Shown one piece after another: positions 1 to 5,884 of a DNA stretch of 8,975 nt. The notes beneath the pieces were generated by a model. It saw only the letters and a program-made list of their open reading frames with translations, searched no databases and had not been told where the DNA came from. Each line of letters opens with the position of its first letter. Within the stretch, counting starts at the first letter, position 1. The DNA lies in assembly GCA_016934895.1 (NCBI GenBank), contig JAFGRZ010000026.1:1-8975 (forward strand), in the 5' to 3' direction. Origin of the DNA: Candidatus Aminicenantota bacterium (GTDB taxonomy: Bacteria; Acidobacteriota; Aminicenantia; Aminicenantales; UBA8522). The position numbers and the translations under genes were made by a program.

Positions 1-627
1 ACCATCCCGTTTCCTGAAGGCACCACCTGGAGCCTGGGAGGCGGATGGCGGCGATTCCAGGAATCCCAAAGCGAATCCAACCTGGCCATCGTGCTCGCCC
101 TCGTCTTCATCTATATCATCATGGCCTCCCTGTTCGAATCCTTCGTCCACCCCTTCACCATCCTGTTGAGTGTGCCACTGGCCCTATTCGGCGTCGCCGT
201 GCTCTTTTCCCTCACCCATATCACCCTGAACAGCACGTCCTACCTGGGCCTCCTGACTCTGTTCGGGATCGTCGTCAACAACGGGATCATCCTCATCGAT
301 CACATCCGGGCCCTGCGCCGGTCCGGCCTGAGCAAGGACGAAGCCATCGTCCAGGGCGGGAAGGACCGGATGCGGCCCATCATCATGACGGCCATCACCA
401 CGATCTGCGGCGTCCTTCCGCTGGCCCTCCCGGCCATGTTCCCGCAGCTCTTTCCCGCCGCCAGCCGGCGGGCGATGATGTGGGCGCCTATTTCCGTGGC
501 CATTGTCGGCGGCCTGACCATGTCCACCTTCTTCACTCTGATCTTCCTGCCCACCTTCTACTCGGTATCGGACTCGGTGACGACCCGGTTTAAATCCCTG
601 CTGGGATTCAAGAAGGTCAAGGTCTGA
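1..627 (+). CDS. RND-family efflux transporter, C-terminal part (5' end outside window)
   Basis: This is the C-terminal end of an inner-membrane RND pump of the AcrB/MexB (HAE) type, which drives substrate export by proton antiport within a tripartite envelope complex. The frame is open from base 1, so the gene starts upstream; 208 codons and the stop are visible. The first ~27 residues are the end of the second porter domain (LGGGWRRFQESQSE). Five hydrophobic segments follow, matching TM8-TM12. Family hallmarks are the ALFESF turn after the first helix, GIVVNNGIILIDHIR (a typical HAE-type helix 10), RMRPIIMTAITTICGVLPLAL, and a last helix ending in FLPTFYS. The loop between the last two helices (AMFPQLFPAASRRAMMW) is longer and more hydrophobic than in AcrB. 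Substrate class cannot be told from this part; the NN motif favours organic compounds over metal (HME) pumps. The reading frame is intact to a normal C-terminus. Confidence 0.93.
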   Translation, partial: TIPFPEGTTWSLGGGWRRFQESQSESNLAIVLALVFIYIIMASLFESFVHPFTILLSVPLALFGVAVLFSLTHITLNSTSYLGLLTLFGIVVNNGIILIDHIRALRRSGLSKDEAIVQGGKDRMRPIIMTAITTICGVLPLALPAMFPQLFPAASRRAMMWAPISVAIVGGLTMSTFFTLIFLPTFYSVSDSVTTRFKSLLGFKKVKV

Positions 628-663
628 CCTCCGCATCCACAGCCGAAAAGGGGCGGGCCGCGG

Positions 664-692
664 TTGGGGGAAGCCTTTCAGAATGCTATAAT
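664..692 (+). promoter_or_regulatory. Promoter of truD, extended -10, likely leaderless
   Basis: A perfect extended -10, TGCTATAAT, occupies 684-692. It is preceded by a -35-like TTGGGG at 664-669 with a 17-bp spacer. The -10 ends 6 nt before the ATG at 699, so transcription would start at about the A of the start codon. There is no purine-rich Shine-Dalgarno at the usual distance. The motif is read directly; leaderless transcription is inferred. Confidence 0.6.
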
Positions 693-698
693 CCGGTC

Positions 699-1859
699 AT
701 GATCAAGGCCATTCCCGAGGACTTCATCGTCGAAGAAAAGGCTGCGCTGCCTCTCCGTCCCAAAGGGGAATACCGGGTTTACGTCCTCGAAAAACGCCAT
801 TGGAACACACTTGACCTGGTCCACCATATGGCCCGATCGATCGGTCTTCCTTCGTCTCGCTTCTCCTACGGCGGAAAAAAGGACAAGCACGGACTGACCC
901 GCCAGTTCATCGCCATTCAAGATCCTCAAGATTTCAGCCGCAGCAAAAAAGACTTCTCCCTGGAATGCCGCGGATACATGGACCGGCCGATGGGCCCCGA
1001 TCTGATCGCCGGAAACGCCTTCACAGTGACGTTGAGAAACCTCGATGACATCTCCCCTCTCGAGCGCAATCTCGAGCAAGTCAGAAAAACGGGCTTTCCG
1101 AACTTCTTCGATGACCAGAGGTTCCGGAGCTATGATCCGGAACGGGGCTTCTTCGCGGAAAAGATCCTGAACAGGCACTGGAACGGCGCCCTTCAAGTTT
1201 TCCTGACGAGCCCCAACTCGGCGGACAGCCGAAAGGAGCGCCTGCGGAAGGCCGCCTTCATCAAGAACTGGAAGGATTGGCCCCTTCTCCTGAACCTGGC
1301 CGAAAGCCCCCTGGAGAAAAAGGTCTTCGGTTTCCTCAACGGCCATTCCAAAGATTTCGTCCGGGCCCTTCATTGGATCCCCGAGGAAGAGGTGGCCATG
1401 CTATACGCGGCTTTCCAATCCCATCTCTGGAACGAGTCGTTGCGAAGATTGATCCGGATGAAGGTGCCGGACGGCATCGAGGTTTCCGGACGGGAAGGAG
1501 GATATCTTTTCTGGCCTGACCTCGACACCGAATCCCTCGCTTATTTCAGCGCGCTCGAAATCCCGACCGCCGCTCCCAAAATGGAATTCGCCGACGGCCT
1601 CAGCCGCTCGATCTATGTCGACATCCTGAAGGAAAAAGGTCTTGCTCCGGGGGTATTCCGGACGAGAGCTCTCCGCCGCGTTTATTTCCGCTCGTTCCGA
1701 CGCAAGGCTCTGATCAGGCCGGAGGAATTGCGTGTCCTCTCCGACGGCCCCGATGAACTCCATCCGGGAAAAAAGAAATGGACCATCTCGTTTTTCCTCC
1801 CTCGAGGGTCCTATGGGACCATGTTGATCAAGAGGCTGAGCTTGAAGCCCGCCGGGTGA
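699..1859 (+). CDS. truD: tRNA pseudouridine synthase TruD
   Basis: TruD isomerises U13 to pseudouridine in the D-arm of certain tRNAs in the cytoplasm. The protein is 386 aa (E. coli TruD is about 350). The N-terminus MIKAIPEDFIVEE matches the family's 'PEDFxVxE' opening. The catalytic motif is GGKKDKHGLTRQF at residues 58-70, with Asp62 as the expected catalytic aspartate. The second family block, usually NYFGxQRFG, appears as NFFDDQRFRS at 135-144, so the Gly of NYFG and the last Gly are both replaced. The helix AAFQSHLWNESLRRLI near residues 258-273 matches the conserved 'AyqSxlfN' block. The 699 ATG is chosen because it sits directly at the family N-terminus and right after an extended -10 promoter. 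The gene lies 71 nt after the RND gene and 29 nt before the acetyltransferase, on the same strand. Family assignment is secure; tRNA U13 specificity is by homology. Confidence 0.93.
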   Translation: MIKAIPEDFIVEEKAALPLRPKGEYRVYVLEKRHWNTLDLVHHMARSIGLPSSRFSYGGKKDKHGLTRQFIAIQDPQDFSRSKKDFSLECRGYMDRPMGPDLIAGNAFTVTLRNLDDISPLERNLEQVRKTGFPNFFDDQRFRSYDPERGFFAEKILNRHWNGALQVFLTSPNSADSRKERLRKAAFIKNWKDWPLLLNLAESPLEKKVFGFLNGHSKDFVRALHWIPEEEVAMLYAAFQSHLWNESLRRLIRMKVPDGIEVSGREGGYLFWPDLDTESLAYFSALEIPTAAPKMEFADGLSRSIYVDILKEKGLAPGVFRTRALRRVYFRSFRRKALIRPEELRVLSDGPDELHPGKKKWTISFFLPRGSYGTMLIKRLSLKPAG

Positions 1860-1870
1860 TGGGCTAATAT
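1842..1870 (+). promoter_or_regulatory. Possible promoter of the GNAT gene
   Basis: TTGAAG (1842-1847, 4/6 match to TTGACA) and TAATAT (1865-1870, 4/6 match to TATAAT) are separated by exactly 17 bp and straddle the truD stop codon. The predicted start, about 1877, would leave a leader of only ~12 nt before the ATG at 1889. It is a moderate match and could be chance; readthrough from truD is an alternative. Confidence 0.3.
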
Positions 1871-1888
1871 GGATGGCCGCGAATAGAG

Positions 1889-2743
1889 ATGCCCCGGATG
1901 AAGCCATCAACCGCCCGGAAAACCCTTGATGTGCGGATCCGCCGGTTGATCTCGTTCGAGGAGTTCCGCGAACTCCTCGGCATCCAGCGCCGTGTCTGGC
2001 GGCACGACGAGACCGACCTGACTCCTACTCACCAATTCTGCATCTCGGCTCCCATGGGAGGGATCATCCTGGGGGCTTATGTCAAGAACCATTTGGTGGG
2101 CTTTATCTATTCCTTCCCGGCCGTCCACCACGGCAGGATCGGCCAGCACTCCCACCTTCTCGCCGTCCTTCCCGAATACCAGGGACACGGTATCGGCAAG
2201 CGGTTGAAGTGGGCCCAGCGGAGCTGGGCTCTGAAACTCGGGTACGACCGGATCACCTGGACTTTCGATCCCCTCCAGGCCCGAAATGCCAATCTCAATC
2301 TTCACGCCCTGGGCGCCCTCACCTCGACCTACATCCGCAACTTATACGGTCTCGACTCGAAGCTCAACCTGGGACCGGGAATTCCCACCGACCGCTTTCT
2401 GATGGACTGGCCGATCCGAGAAAAAAGGGTAGCCGAGCGGCGGCGCGGTCGTTCTGACAACCTCGATGAAGAGGCCTTGCCCAGGGCGTTGGAAAGAAAA
2501 GACGGAACGGCTGAATTTCTGCCCGGAACAACCCGCCTCGGCCTCACGGGCAAGCGCATCCTGGTGGAAGTTCCGGAGAACATCAATGCCTGGCGGGGCC
2601 GGCATGAGCCGATCGCTTCCTGGCAAAAAGGCCTGCGGCGGGCTTTCGAGCACTATTTCCGCCGGGGCTACGCCGCCGCGGATTTTCTTTTCGGCGACCG
2701 CTGTTTCTATATCTTGGAGAAGCGCCGCACCCCGCGCCGATAA
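1889..2743 (+). CDS. GNAT-family acetyltransferase (COG3375-like)
   Basis: A 284-residue protein with a GNAT acyl-CoA-dependent N-acetyltransferase fold over about residues 16-175. The acetyl-CoA pyrophosphate-binding motif A is EYQGHGIGKRLK (96-107), with the Q/R-x-x-G-x-G pattern at Q98-G103, after the beta strand QHSHLLAVLP. The block WTFDPLQARNANLNLHALG (124-142) is typical of the 'predicted GNAT superfamily acetyltransferase' group COG3375. A basic linker (REKRVAERRRGRS) leads to a C-terminal domain of about 90 residues (KRILVEVPENI...) that also belongs to this group rather than to minimal GNATs. Upstream in frame there is a stop at 1865-1867 and no other start before 1889; ATG 1901 (Met4's codon +9) is the only nearby alternative. 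No strong Shine-Dalgarno is seen. The acceptor substrate is unknown. Confidence 0.85.
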   Translation: MPRMKPSTARKTLDVRIRRLISFEEFRELLGIQRRVWRHDETDLTPTHQFCISAPMGGIILGAYVKNHLVGFIYSFPAVHHGRIGQHSHLLAVLPEYQGHGIGKRLKWAQRSWALKLGYDRITWTFDPLQARNANLNLHALGALTSTYIRNLYGLDSKLNLGPGIPTDRFLMDWPIREKRVAERRRGRSDNLDEEALPRALERKDGTAEFLPGTTRLGLTGKRILVEVPENINAWRGRHEPIASWQKGLRRAFEHYFRRGYAAADFLFGDRCFYILEKRRTPRR

Positions 2744-2777
2744 AGCCCGAACGGACGCTCGAAGGAATACCCTAATT

Positions 2778-2889
2778 GGCTCTATGCCATCATAGAAGTG
2801 TGGTGATGAGAAGAAGGCGGAGAGAGTGAGCCGTTGGCGGCGGCTCCTCTCTCCAGCACCATATTTTCTACACTTTACGGCATAGAGCC
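2778..2889. repeat. 112-nt imperfect inverted-repeat element (MITE-like or structured RNA)
   Basis: Perfect 11-bp inverted ends: GGCTCTATGCC at 2778-2788 and GGCATAGAGCC at 2879-2889. Further pairing lies inside: GAAGTGT (2795-2801) with ACACTTT (2870-2876, one G-T), GGTG (2802-2805) with CACC (2857-2860), and a strong inner hairpin. The inner hairpin has 14 base pairs, 2819-2833 against 2841-2854, with one bulged T at 2827 and a 7-nt loop. The flanks carry a near-duplicate octamer: CCCTAATT immediately before (2770-2777) and CCCTGATT one base after (2891-2898), 7 of 8 identical, like a decayed target-site duplication. No coding potential is evident. It lies between the GNAT stop and the cluster promoter. 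It could be a non-autonomous mobile element, a structured RNA, or part of a transcription stop, although no T-tract directly follows the hairpin. Confidence 0.7.
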
Positions 2890-2898
2890 TCCCTGATT

Positions 2899-2928
2899 TT
2901 GACATTCCCCCCTCTCCTATTGTATGTT
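2899..2928 (+). promoter_or_regulatory. Upstream candidate promoter (TTGACA-18-TATGTT)
   Basis: A consensus -35 TTGACA at 2899-2904 is followed after 18 bp by TATGTT at 2923-2928 (4/6 match). The start would be near 2935, giving a leader of about 60 nt that contains both small palindromes before the opine-dehydrogenase-like gene. Confidence 0.45.
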
Positions 2929-2936
2929 ATAGGCAA

Positions 2937-2968
2937 ATCTTAAGATAGGCATCGCTTCCGCGGGAAGC
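2937..2968. promoter_or_regulatory. Paired palindromes, operator-like, in cluster leader
   Basis: Two perfect small palindromes lie between the two candidate promoters: ATCTTAAGAT at 2937-2946 and GCTTCCgcgGGAAGC at 2954-2968. The first is flanked by direct repeats ATAGGC (2929-2934 and 2945-2950, 16 bp apart). The second is followed by TTTT (2969-2972), so in RNA it could act as a weak stop for the upstream promoter; in DNA it covers the -35 position of the downstream promoter. The symmetry is seen; an operator or attenuator role is inferred. Confidence 0.35.
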
Positions 2969-2982
2969 TTTTCCTGAGCCTC

Positions 2983-2991
2983 TGATATAAT
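2983..2991 (+). promoter_or_regulatory. Extended -10 directly before the opine-dehydrogenase-like gene
   Basis: A perfect extended -10, TGATATAAT (2983-2991), ends just 4 nt before the ATG at 2996. No TTGACA-like hexamer occurs 16-18 bp upstream, but extended -10 promoters do not need one. There is no Shine-Dalgarno before the ATG. This repeats the arrangement in front of truD and suggests a leaderless or nearly leaderless mRNA. Confidence 0.55.
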
Positions 2992-2995
2992 AAAA

Positions 2996-4099
2996 ATGAC
3001 GGATAAAATCGAGATCGCAGTCCTCGGGGCCGGCCACGGAGGCCTGGCCATGGCCGGACATCTGGCCCTGATGGATTTCCCCGTCCGCCTGTACAACCGC
3101 ACCGAGGATCGGATCTGGGGAGTGATCTCGACCGGCGGGGTCGAAATGGTAGGCGACGAAGTCGAGGGGTTCGGCCGCATTTCCCTCGCCACGACATCCA
3201 TCGAGGAGGCCGTCAAGGGCGCCGACTTGATCATGGTCGCCGTCCCGGCGACAGGTCACGCGGATATCGCCCGAACCTGCGCTTCTTATCTGAAAGACGG
3301 ACAGATCGTCGTCCTCAATCCCGGCCGTACGTTCGGAGCCCTCGAATTCAGGCAGGTCGTCACGAAAAGCGGCTGTTCGGCGAACGTCATCATCGCCGAA
3401 ACACAGACATTCATCTACGCCTCAAGAATTCTCGGCCCCGGGCAGGCTAAGATCTTCGGGATTAAGAACTCCATCCCGGTCGCCTCCGTGCGGGCCCACC
3501 TCATTCCCGAGGTCCTGAAAGTCCTGCGGATCCCCTACCCCCAGTTCGTCCCCGGAGACAACATTTTCAAGACGAGCTTCAACAACATCGGCTCGGTTTT
3601 TCATCCTGCCGTCTGCGTCCTCAACGCCGGCTGGATCGAGGACGTCTCCGACTTCGAGTTCTATCACGAAGGCATTTCACCGTCGGTGGCCAAAGTCCTC
3701 GAGGAGATCGACGCCGAGAGGGTCACGGTCGCGGAGACTCTGGGCATCCAGGCCATGAGCGCCCGGCACTGGCTGTACAGGGCTTATAACGCGGCCGGAG
3801 CGGACCTGTTCCAGGCCGTCCGGGCCAATGTGGGATACAAGGGCATCAAGGCTCCCGCGCATCTGAAGATGCGCTACCTGAACGAAGACATCCCCATGAG
3901 CCTTGTTCCCATGGCCTCCATAGGACGCAAGTTCGGCGTCGAGACCCCGGCCATTGATGCGGTCATCCGCCTGGCCTCCGTGCTCAATGGAAAGGACTAC
4001 TGGCTCGAAGGCCGCACGGTCGAACGTCTCGGCATCGCCGACATGACCCTGAAGGAGCTCCGGCTTCTGGCCATCGGCGAGGAAAGTCAACCCGCCTGA
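2996..4099 (+). CDS. Opine (octopine/nopaline) dehydrogenase family protein
   Basis: A 367-residue NAD(P)-dependent enzyme of the octopine/nopaline dehydrogenase family, which reductively joins an amino acid with an alpha-keto acid (or the reverse), forming a secondary-amine opine. The N-terminal Rossmann domain (about 1-180) shows the dinucleotide motif GAGHGG at 11-16 and a VAVPATGH turn at 81-88. The C-terminal octopine-DH domain (about 185-345) carries NNIGSVFHPAVCVLNAGWIE (196-215). His203 and Asp298 (RYLNEDIP, 293-300) sit where the family's catalytic His/Asp pair is expected (His202/Asp297 in the Arthrobacter norvaline opine enzyme, from memory). The length also fits (about 360). It is the first gene of a same-strand set with the B12 mutase-like and AsnB-like genes; 119 nt separate it from the mutase. 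Substrates and direction are unknown; many database relatives are unassigned. It begins at ATG 2996, directly after an extended -10. Confidence 0.9.
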   Translation: MTDKIEIAVLGAGHGGLAMAGHLALMDFPVRLYNRTEDRIWGVISTGGVEMVGDEVEGFGRISLATTSIEEAVKGADLIMVAVPATGHADIARTCASYLKDGQIVVLNPGRTFGALEFRQVVTKSGCSANVIIAETQTFIYASRILGPGQAKIFGIKNSIPVASVRAHLIPEVLKVLRIPYPQFVPGDNIFKTSFNNIGSVFHPAVCVLNAGWIEDVSDFEFYHEGISPSVAKVLEEIDAERVTVAETLGIQAMSARHWLYRAYNAAGADLFQAVRANVGYKGIKAPAHLKMRYLNEDIPMSLVPMASIGRKFGVETPAIDAVIRLASVLNGKDYWLEGRTVERLGIADMTLKELRLLAIGEESQPA

Positions 4100-4102
4100 C
4101 GG

Positions 4103-4125
4103 GATTCCTTCCTGGGGAAAGAATC
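4103..4125 (+). other. Intercistronic hairpin after the opine-dehydrogenase-like gene
   Basis: GATTCCTTCC (4103-4112), a 3-nt loop TGG, and GGAAAGAATC (4116-4125) pair with one mismatch, starting four bases after the stop codon. No T-tract follows, so it is not a standard intrinsic terminator. It could mark an RNA-processing or stability site in a polycistronic message. The rest of the 119-nt gap shows no promoter I can support. Confidence 0.35.
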
Positions 4126-4204
4126 TCCGACCGGAAAAGGGATGCTCGTCAGGATGGTCCCACGCACGAAAGCGGACCGGAAGCGCCCAAAGAGCTCGAA
4201 GCGA

Positions 4205-4211
4205 AGAGGAG
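4205..4211 (+). promoter_or_regulatory. Ribosome-binding site of the B12 mutase-like gene
   Basis: AGAGGAG lies 7 nt before the ATG at 4219. It is a strong Shine-Dalgarno, fixes that start, and contrasts with the SD-less truD and opine-dehydrogenase-like genes. Confidence 0.75.
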
Positions 4212-4218
4212 TCTCAAG

Positions 4219-5865
4219 ATGAAGAAAAAAATTCTCGGAGCCGCCCTCGGAAGTTGTGTCCACGTGGGAGGCCTTCATCACTTCCTCGAGCTTGCCAAGG
4301 CCGAAGGATACGAGACGGAGTCTCTCGGCCCCGCAGTCCCCGTGGAGCGGCTCCTCGACCGGGTCGAAATAGAAAAACCCGGTCTCGTCGCCGTGAGTTA
4401 CCGCCTGACTCCGGAGACGGCAACCTCGCTCTTTGAAGATATGAAGAAGGGAATCGCTCAACGGGGCATCCAAGGGGTTCGGTTCATTTTCGGAGGGACC
4501 CCGCCGGCCGCCGAGACCGCCCGCAAGGCCGGGCTTTTCGAAAGAATTTTCGGCGACAGGGACCCCCTCCCCGAGATTATCGCTTACCTCCGCGGAGAGA
4601 AGGAAGCGGAAGGCGAAAGCCGATACGCCCCAGACCTCCTCGGCCGGATCCGGCAGTCCTACCCTTATCCTCTTCTCCGCCATCACTTCGGCCGGCCGAC
4701 GCTCAAAGAAACCGTTTCCGGCGCGAAGGCCATCGCGGAGTCCCGGGTTATGGATGTCATTTCCATCGGTCCCGACCAGAATGCCCAGGAGCATTTTTTC
4801 CATCCCGAGAAAATGGATCATGGCCAGGACGGGGCGGGCGGAGTGCCGATTCGAAAACCCGAGGACTTGGCGGCGATATATGAAAGCTCGCGGTGCGGCA
4901 ACTACCCGCTCGTCCGCTGCTACAGCGGAACGCGCGATCTTCTCCTCTGGGCGGAGATGAGCGTCCGGACCATCCACAACGCCTGGGCCGCCATTCCCCT
5001 CTGCTGGTACAACGTCATGGACGGCCGTTCCGGCGTGCCTCTCAAGGAATCCATCCTGGAGAAACAGGAAGCGATGCGGTGGTACGCCGGACGCGGAATC
5101 CCGGTCGAGGTCAACGAGGCCCACCAGTGGAGCCTCAGGGAAGCCCACGACTCCCTGGCCGTGGCCATGGCCTTTCTCGCGGCTTACAACGCCAAGAAGA
5201 TGGGCGTCAAGCACTATGTCGCCCAATACATGTTCAATACGCCTCCCGGCACCTCCCCGAGAATGGACCTGGGCAAGATGCTCGCCAAGAAGGAGCTCAT
5301 CGCGTCCCTTCACGACGAACAGTTCACTTCGTTCACCGAGGTCAGGGCCGGGATCGCCCACTTCTCCTCCGTGCCGGAGGTGGCCCAGGGCCAGTTGGCC
5401 GCCTCGGGCGTCGTCAGTCTCGCCCTCAATCCCCACATCCTCCACGTCGTCGGATACAGCGAGGGCGATCATGCCGCCTATCCCGACGAGGTCGTCCACA
5501 GCTGCCATATCGTCCATGGAACCCTCAAGAACTGTCTGGAAGGCATGCCCGACATGAAATCAGATCCCGAGGTCCAGAAGCGCAAGCAGGAGCTTATCGG
5601 AGAAGCCCAAGTGCTCCTCGGAGCGATCTCCGAACTCGGAAAAAGAGAGAGCGAAGATTCCTGGACGGATGCCGCGGTGCTGGCCCGGGCCATAAAAGAA
5701 GGTCTGCTGGACACTCCTCACTTCAAGGGCAATCCGCATCTTTGCGGAAAGATCTCGACACGCCTCATCGACGGCGCTTGGCACGCTGTGGACGGAGCGG
5801 GCAAAATTCTCCGTGAAGCGGAGCGGACCCGGGCCATCCTCGACCGGATCTCGGGGAAATCCTAA
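4219..5865 (+). CDS. Cobalamin-dependent glutamate-mutase-like protein (fused B12 and barrel domains)
   Basis: A 548-residue protein joining two parts that are separate subunits in classical glutamate mutase, which interconverts glutamate and 3-methylaspartate by a B12 radical mechanism. Residues 1-125 resemble a B12-binding domain: GSCVHVGG (11-18) supplies the axial His15, SYRL (60-63) and FGGTP (91-95) match the later loops. The usual DxHxxG is CxHxxG here, because Cys13 replaces Asp. Residues ~145-548 resemble the epsilon (MutE) barrel: PLVRCYSGTRDLLLWAEM (230-247), ESILEKQEAMRWYAGRGIPVE, a helix ending AAYNAKKMGVKHYVAQYMF, and a tail 'LGAISELGKRES...AIKEGLLDTP' matching MutE's 'LDKMFELGKGD...AFETGVMDIP'. 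The arginines that hold glutamate in MutE are not clearly conserved, so the substrate may differ. A cytoplasmic amino-acid mutase is inferred. It is followed 19 nt later by the AsnB-like gene, probably co-transcribed. Confidence 0.75.
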   Translation: MKKKILGAALGSCVHVGGLHHFLELAKAEGYETESLGPAVPVERLLDRVEIEKPGLVAVSYRLTPETATSLFEDMKKGIAQRGIQGVRFIFGGTPPAAETARKAGLFERIFGDRDPLPEIIAYLRGEKEAEGESRYAPDLLGRIRQSYPYPLLRHHFGRPTLKETVSGAKAIAESRVMDVISIGPDQNAQEHFFHPEKMDHGQDGAGGVPIRKPEDLAAIYESSRCGNYPLVRCYSGTRDLLLWAEMSVRTIHNAWAAIPLCWYNVMDGRSGVPLKESILEKQEAMRWYAGRGIPVEVNEAHQWSLREAHDSLAVAMAFLAAYNAKKMGVKHYVAQYMFNTPPGTSPRMDLGKMLAKKELIASLHDEQFTSFTEVRAGIAHFSSVPEVAQGQLAASGVVSLALNPHILHVVGYSEGDHAAYPDEVVHSCHIVHGTLKNCLEGMPDMKSDPEVQKRKQELIGEAQVLLGAISELGKRESEDSWTDAAVLARAIKEGLLDTPHFKGNPHLCGKISTRLIDGAWHAVDGAGKILREAERTRAILDRISGKS

Positions 5866-5884
5866 CCACTGAAAGGACCATCGA

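Noticed and set aside
678..1373. A 231-codon minus-strand frame opposite truD.
   Set aside because: No conserved motif; the opposite strand is unambiguous TruD.
2819..2854. Inner hairpin read as an intrinsic terminator for the GNAT gene.
   Set aside because: The stem is strong but the next bases (AGCACCATATTTTC) have no immediate T-tract, and the hairpin is part of a larger symmetrical element.
2342..2905. A 187-codon minus-strand frame overlapping the GNAT gene and the inverted-repeat element.
   Set aside because: No motif or ribosome-binding site; it runs through the palindromic element and the real gene on the other strand.
4087..5517. A 476-codon open frame on the minus strand, antisense to the B12 mutase-like gene.
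   Set aside because: It shows no recognisable domain, is rich in the Gly/Arg/Asp/Val mix expected from the reverse strand of GC-rich coding DNA, and the plus-strand gene has clear family motifs and a ribosome-binding site. Its length is explained by codon bias.
4893..5816. A 307-codon plus-strand frame overlapping the mutase-like gene.
   Set aside because: Arg/Gly/Pro-rich low-complexity translation without motifs; an out-of-frame shadow.
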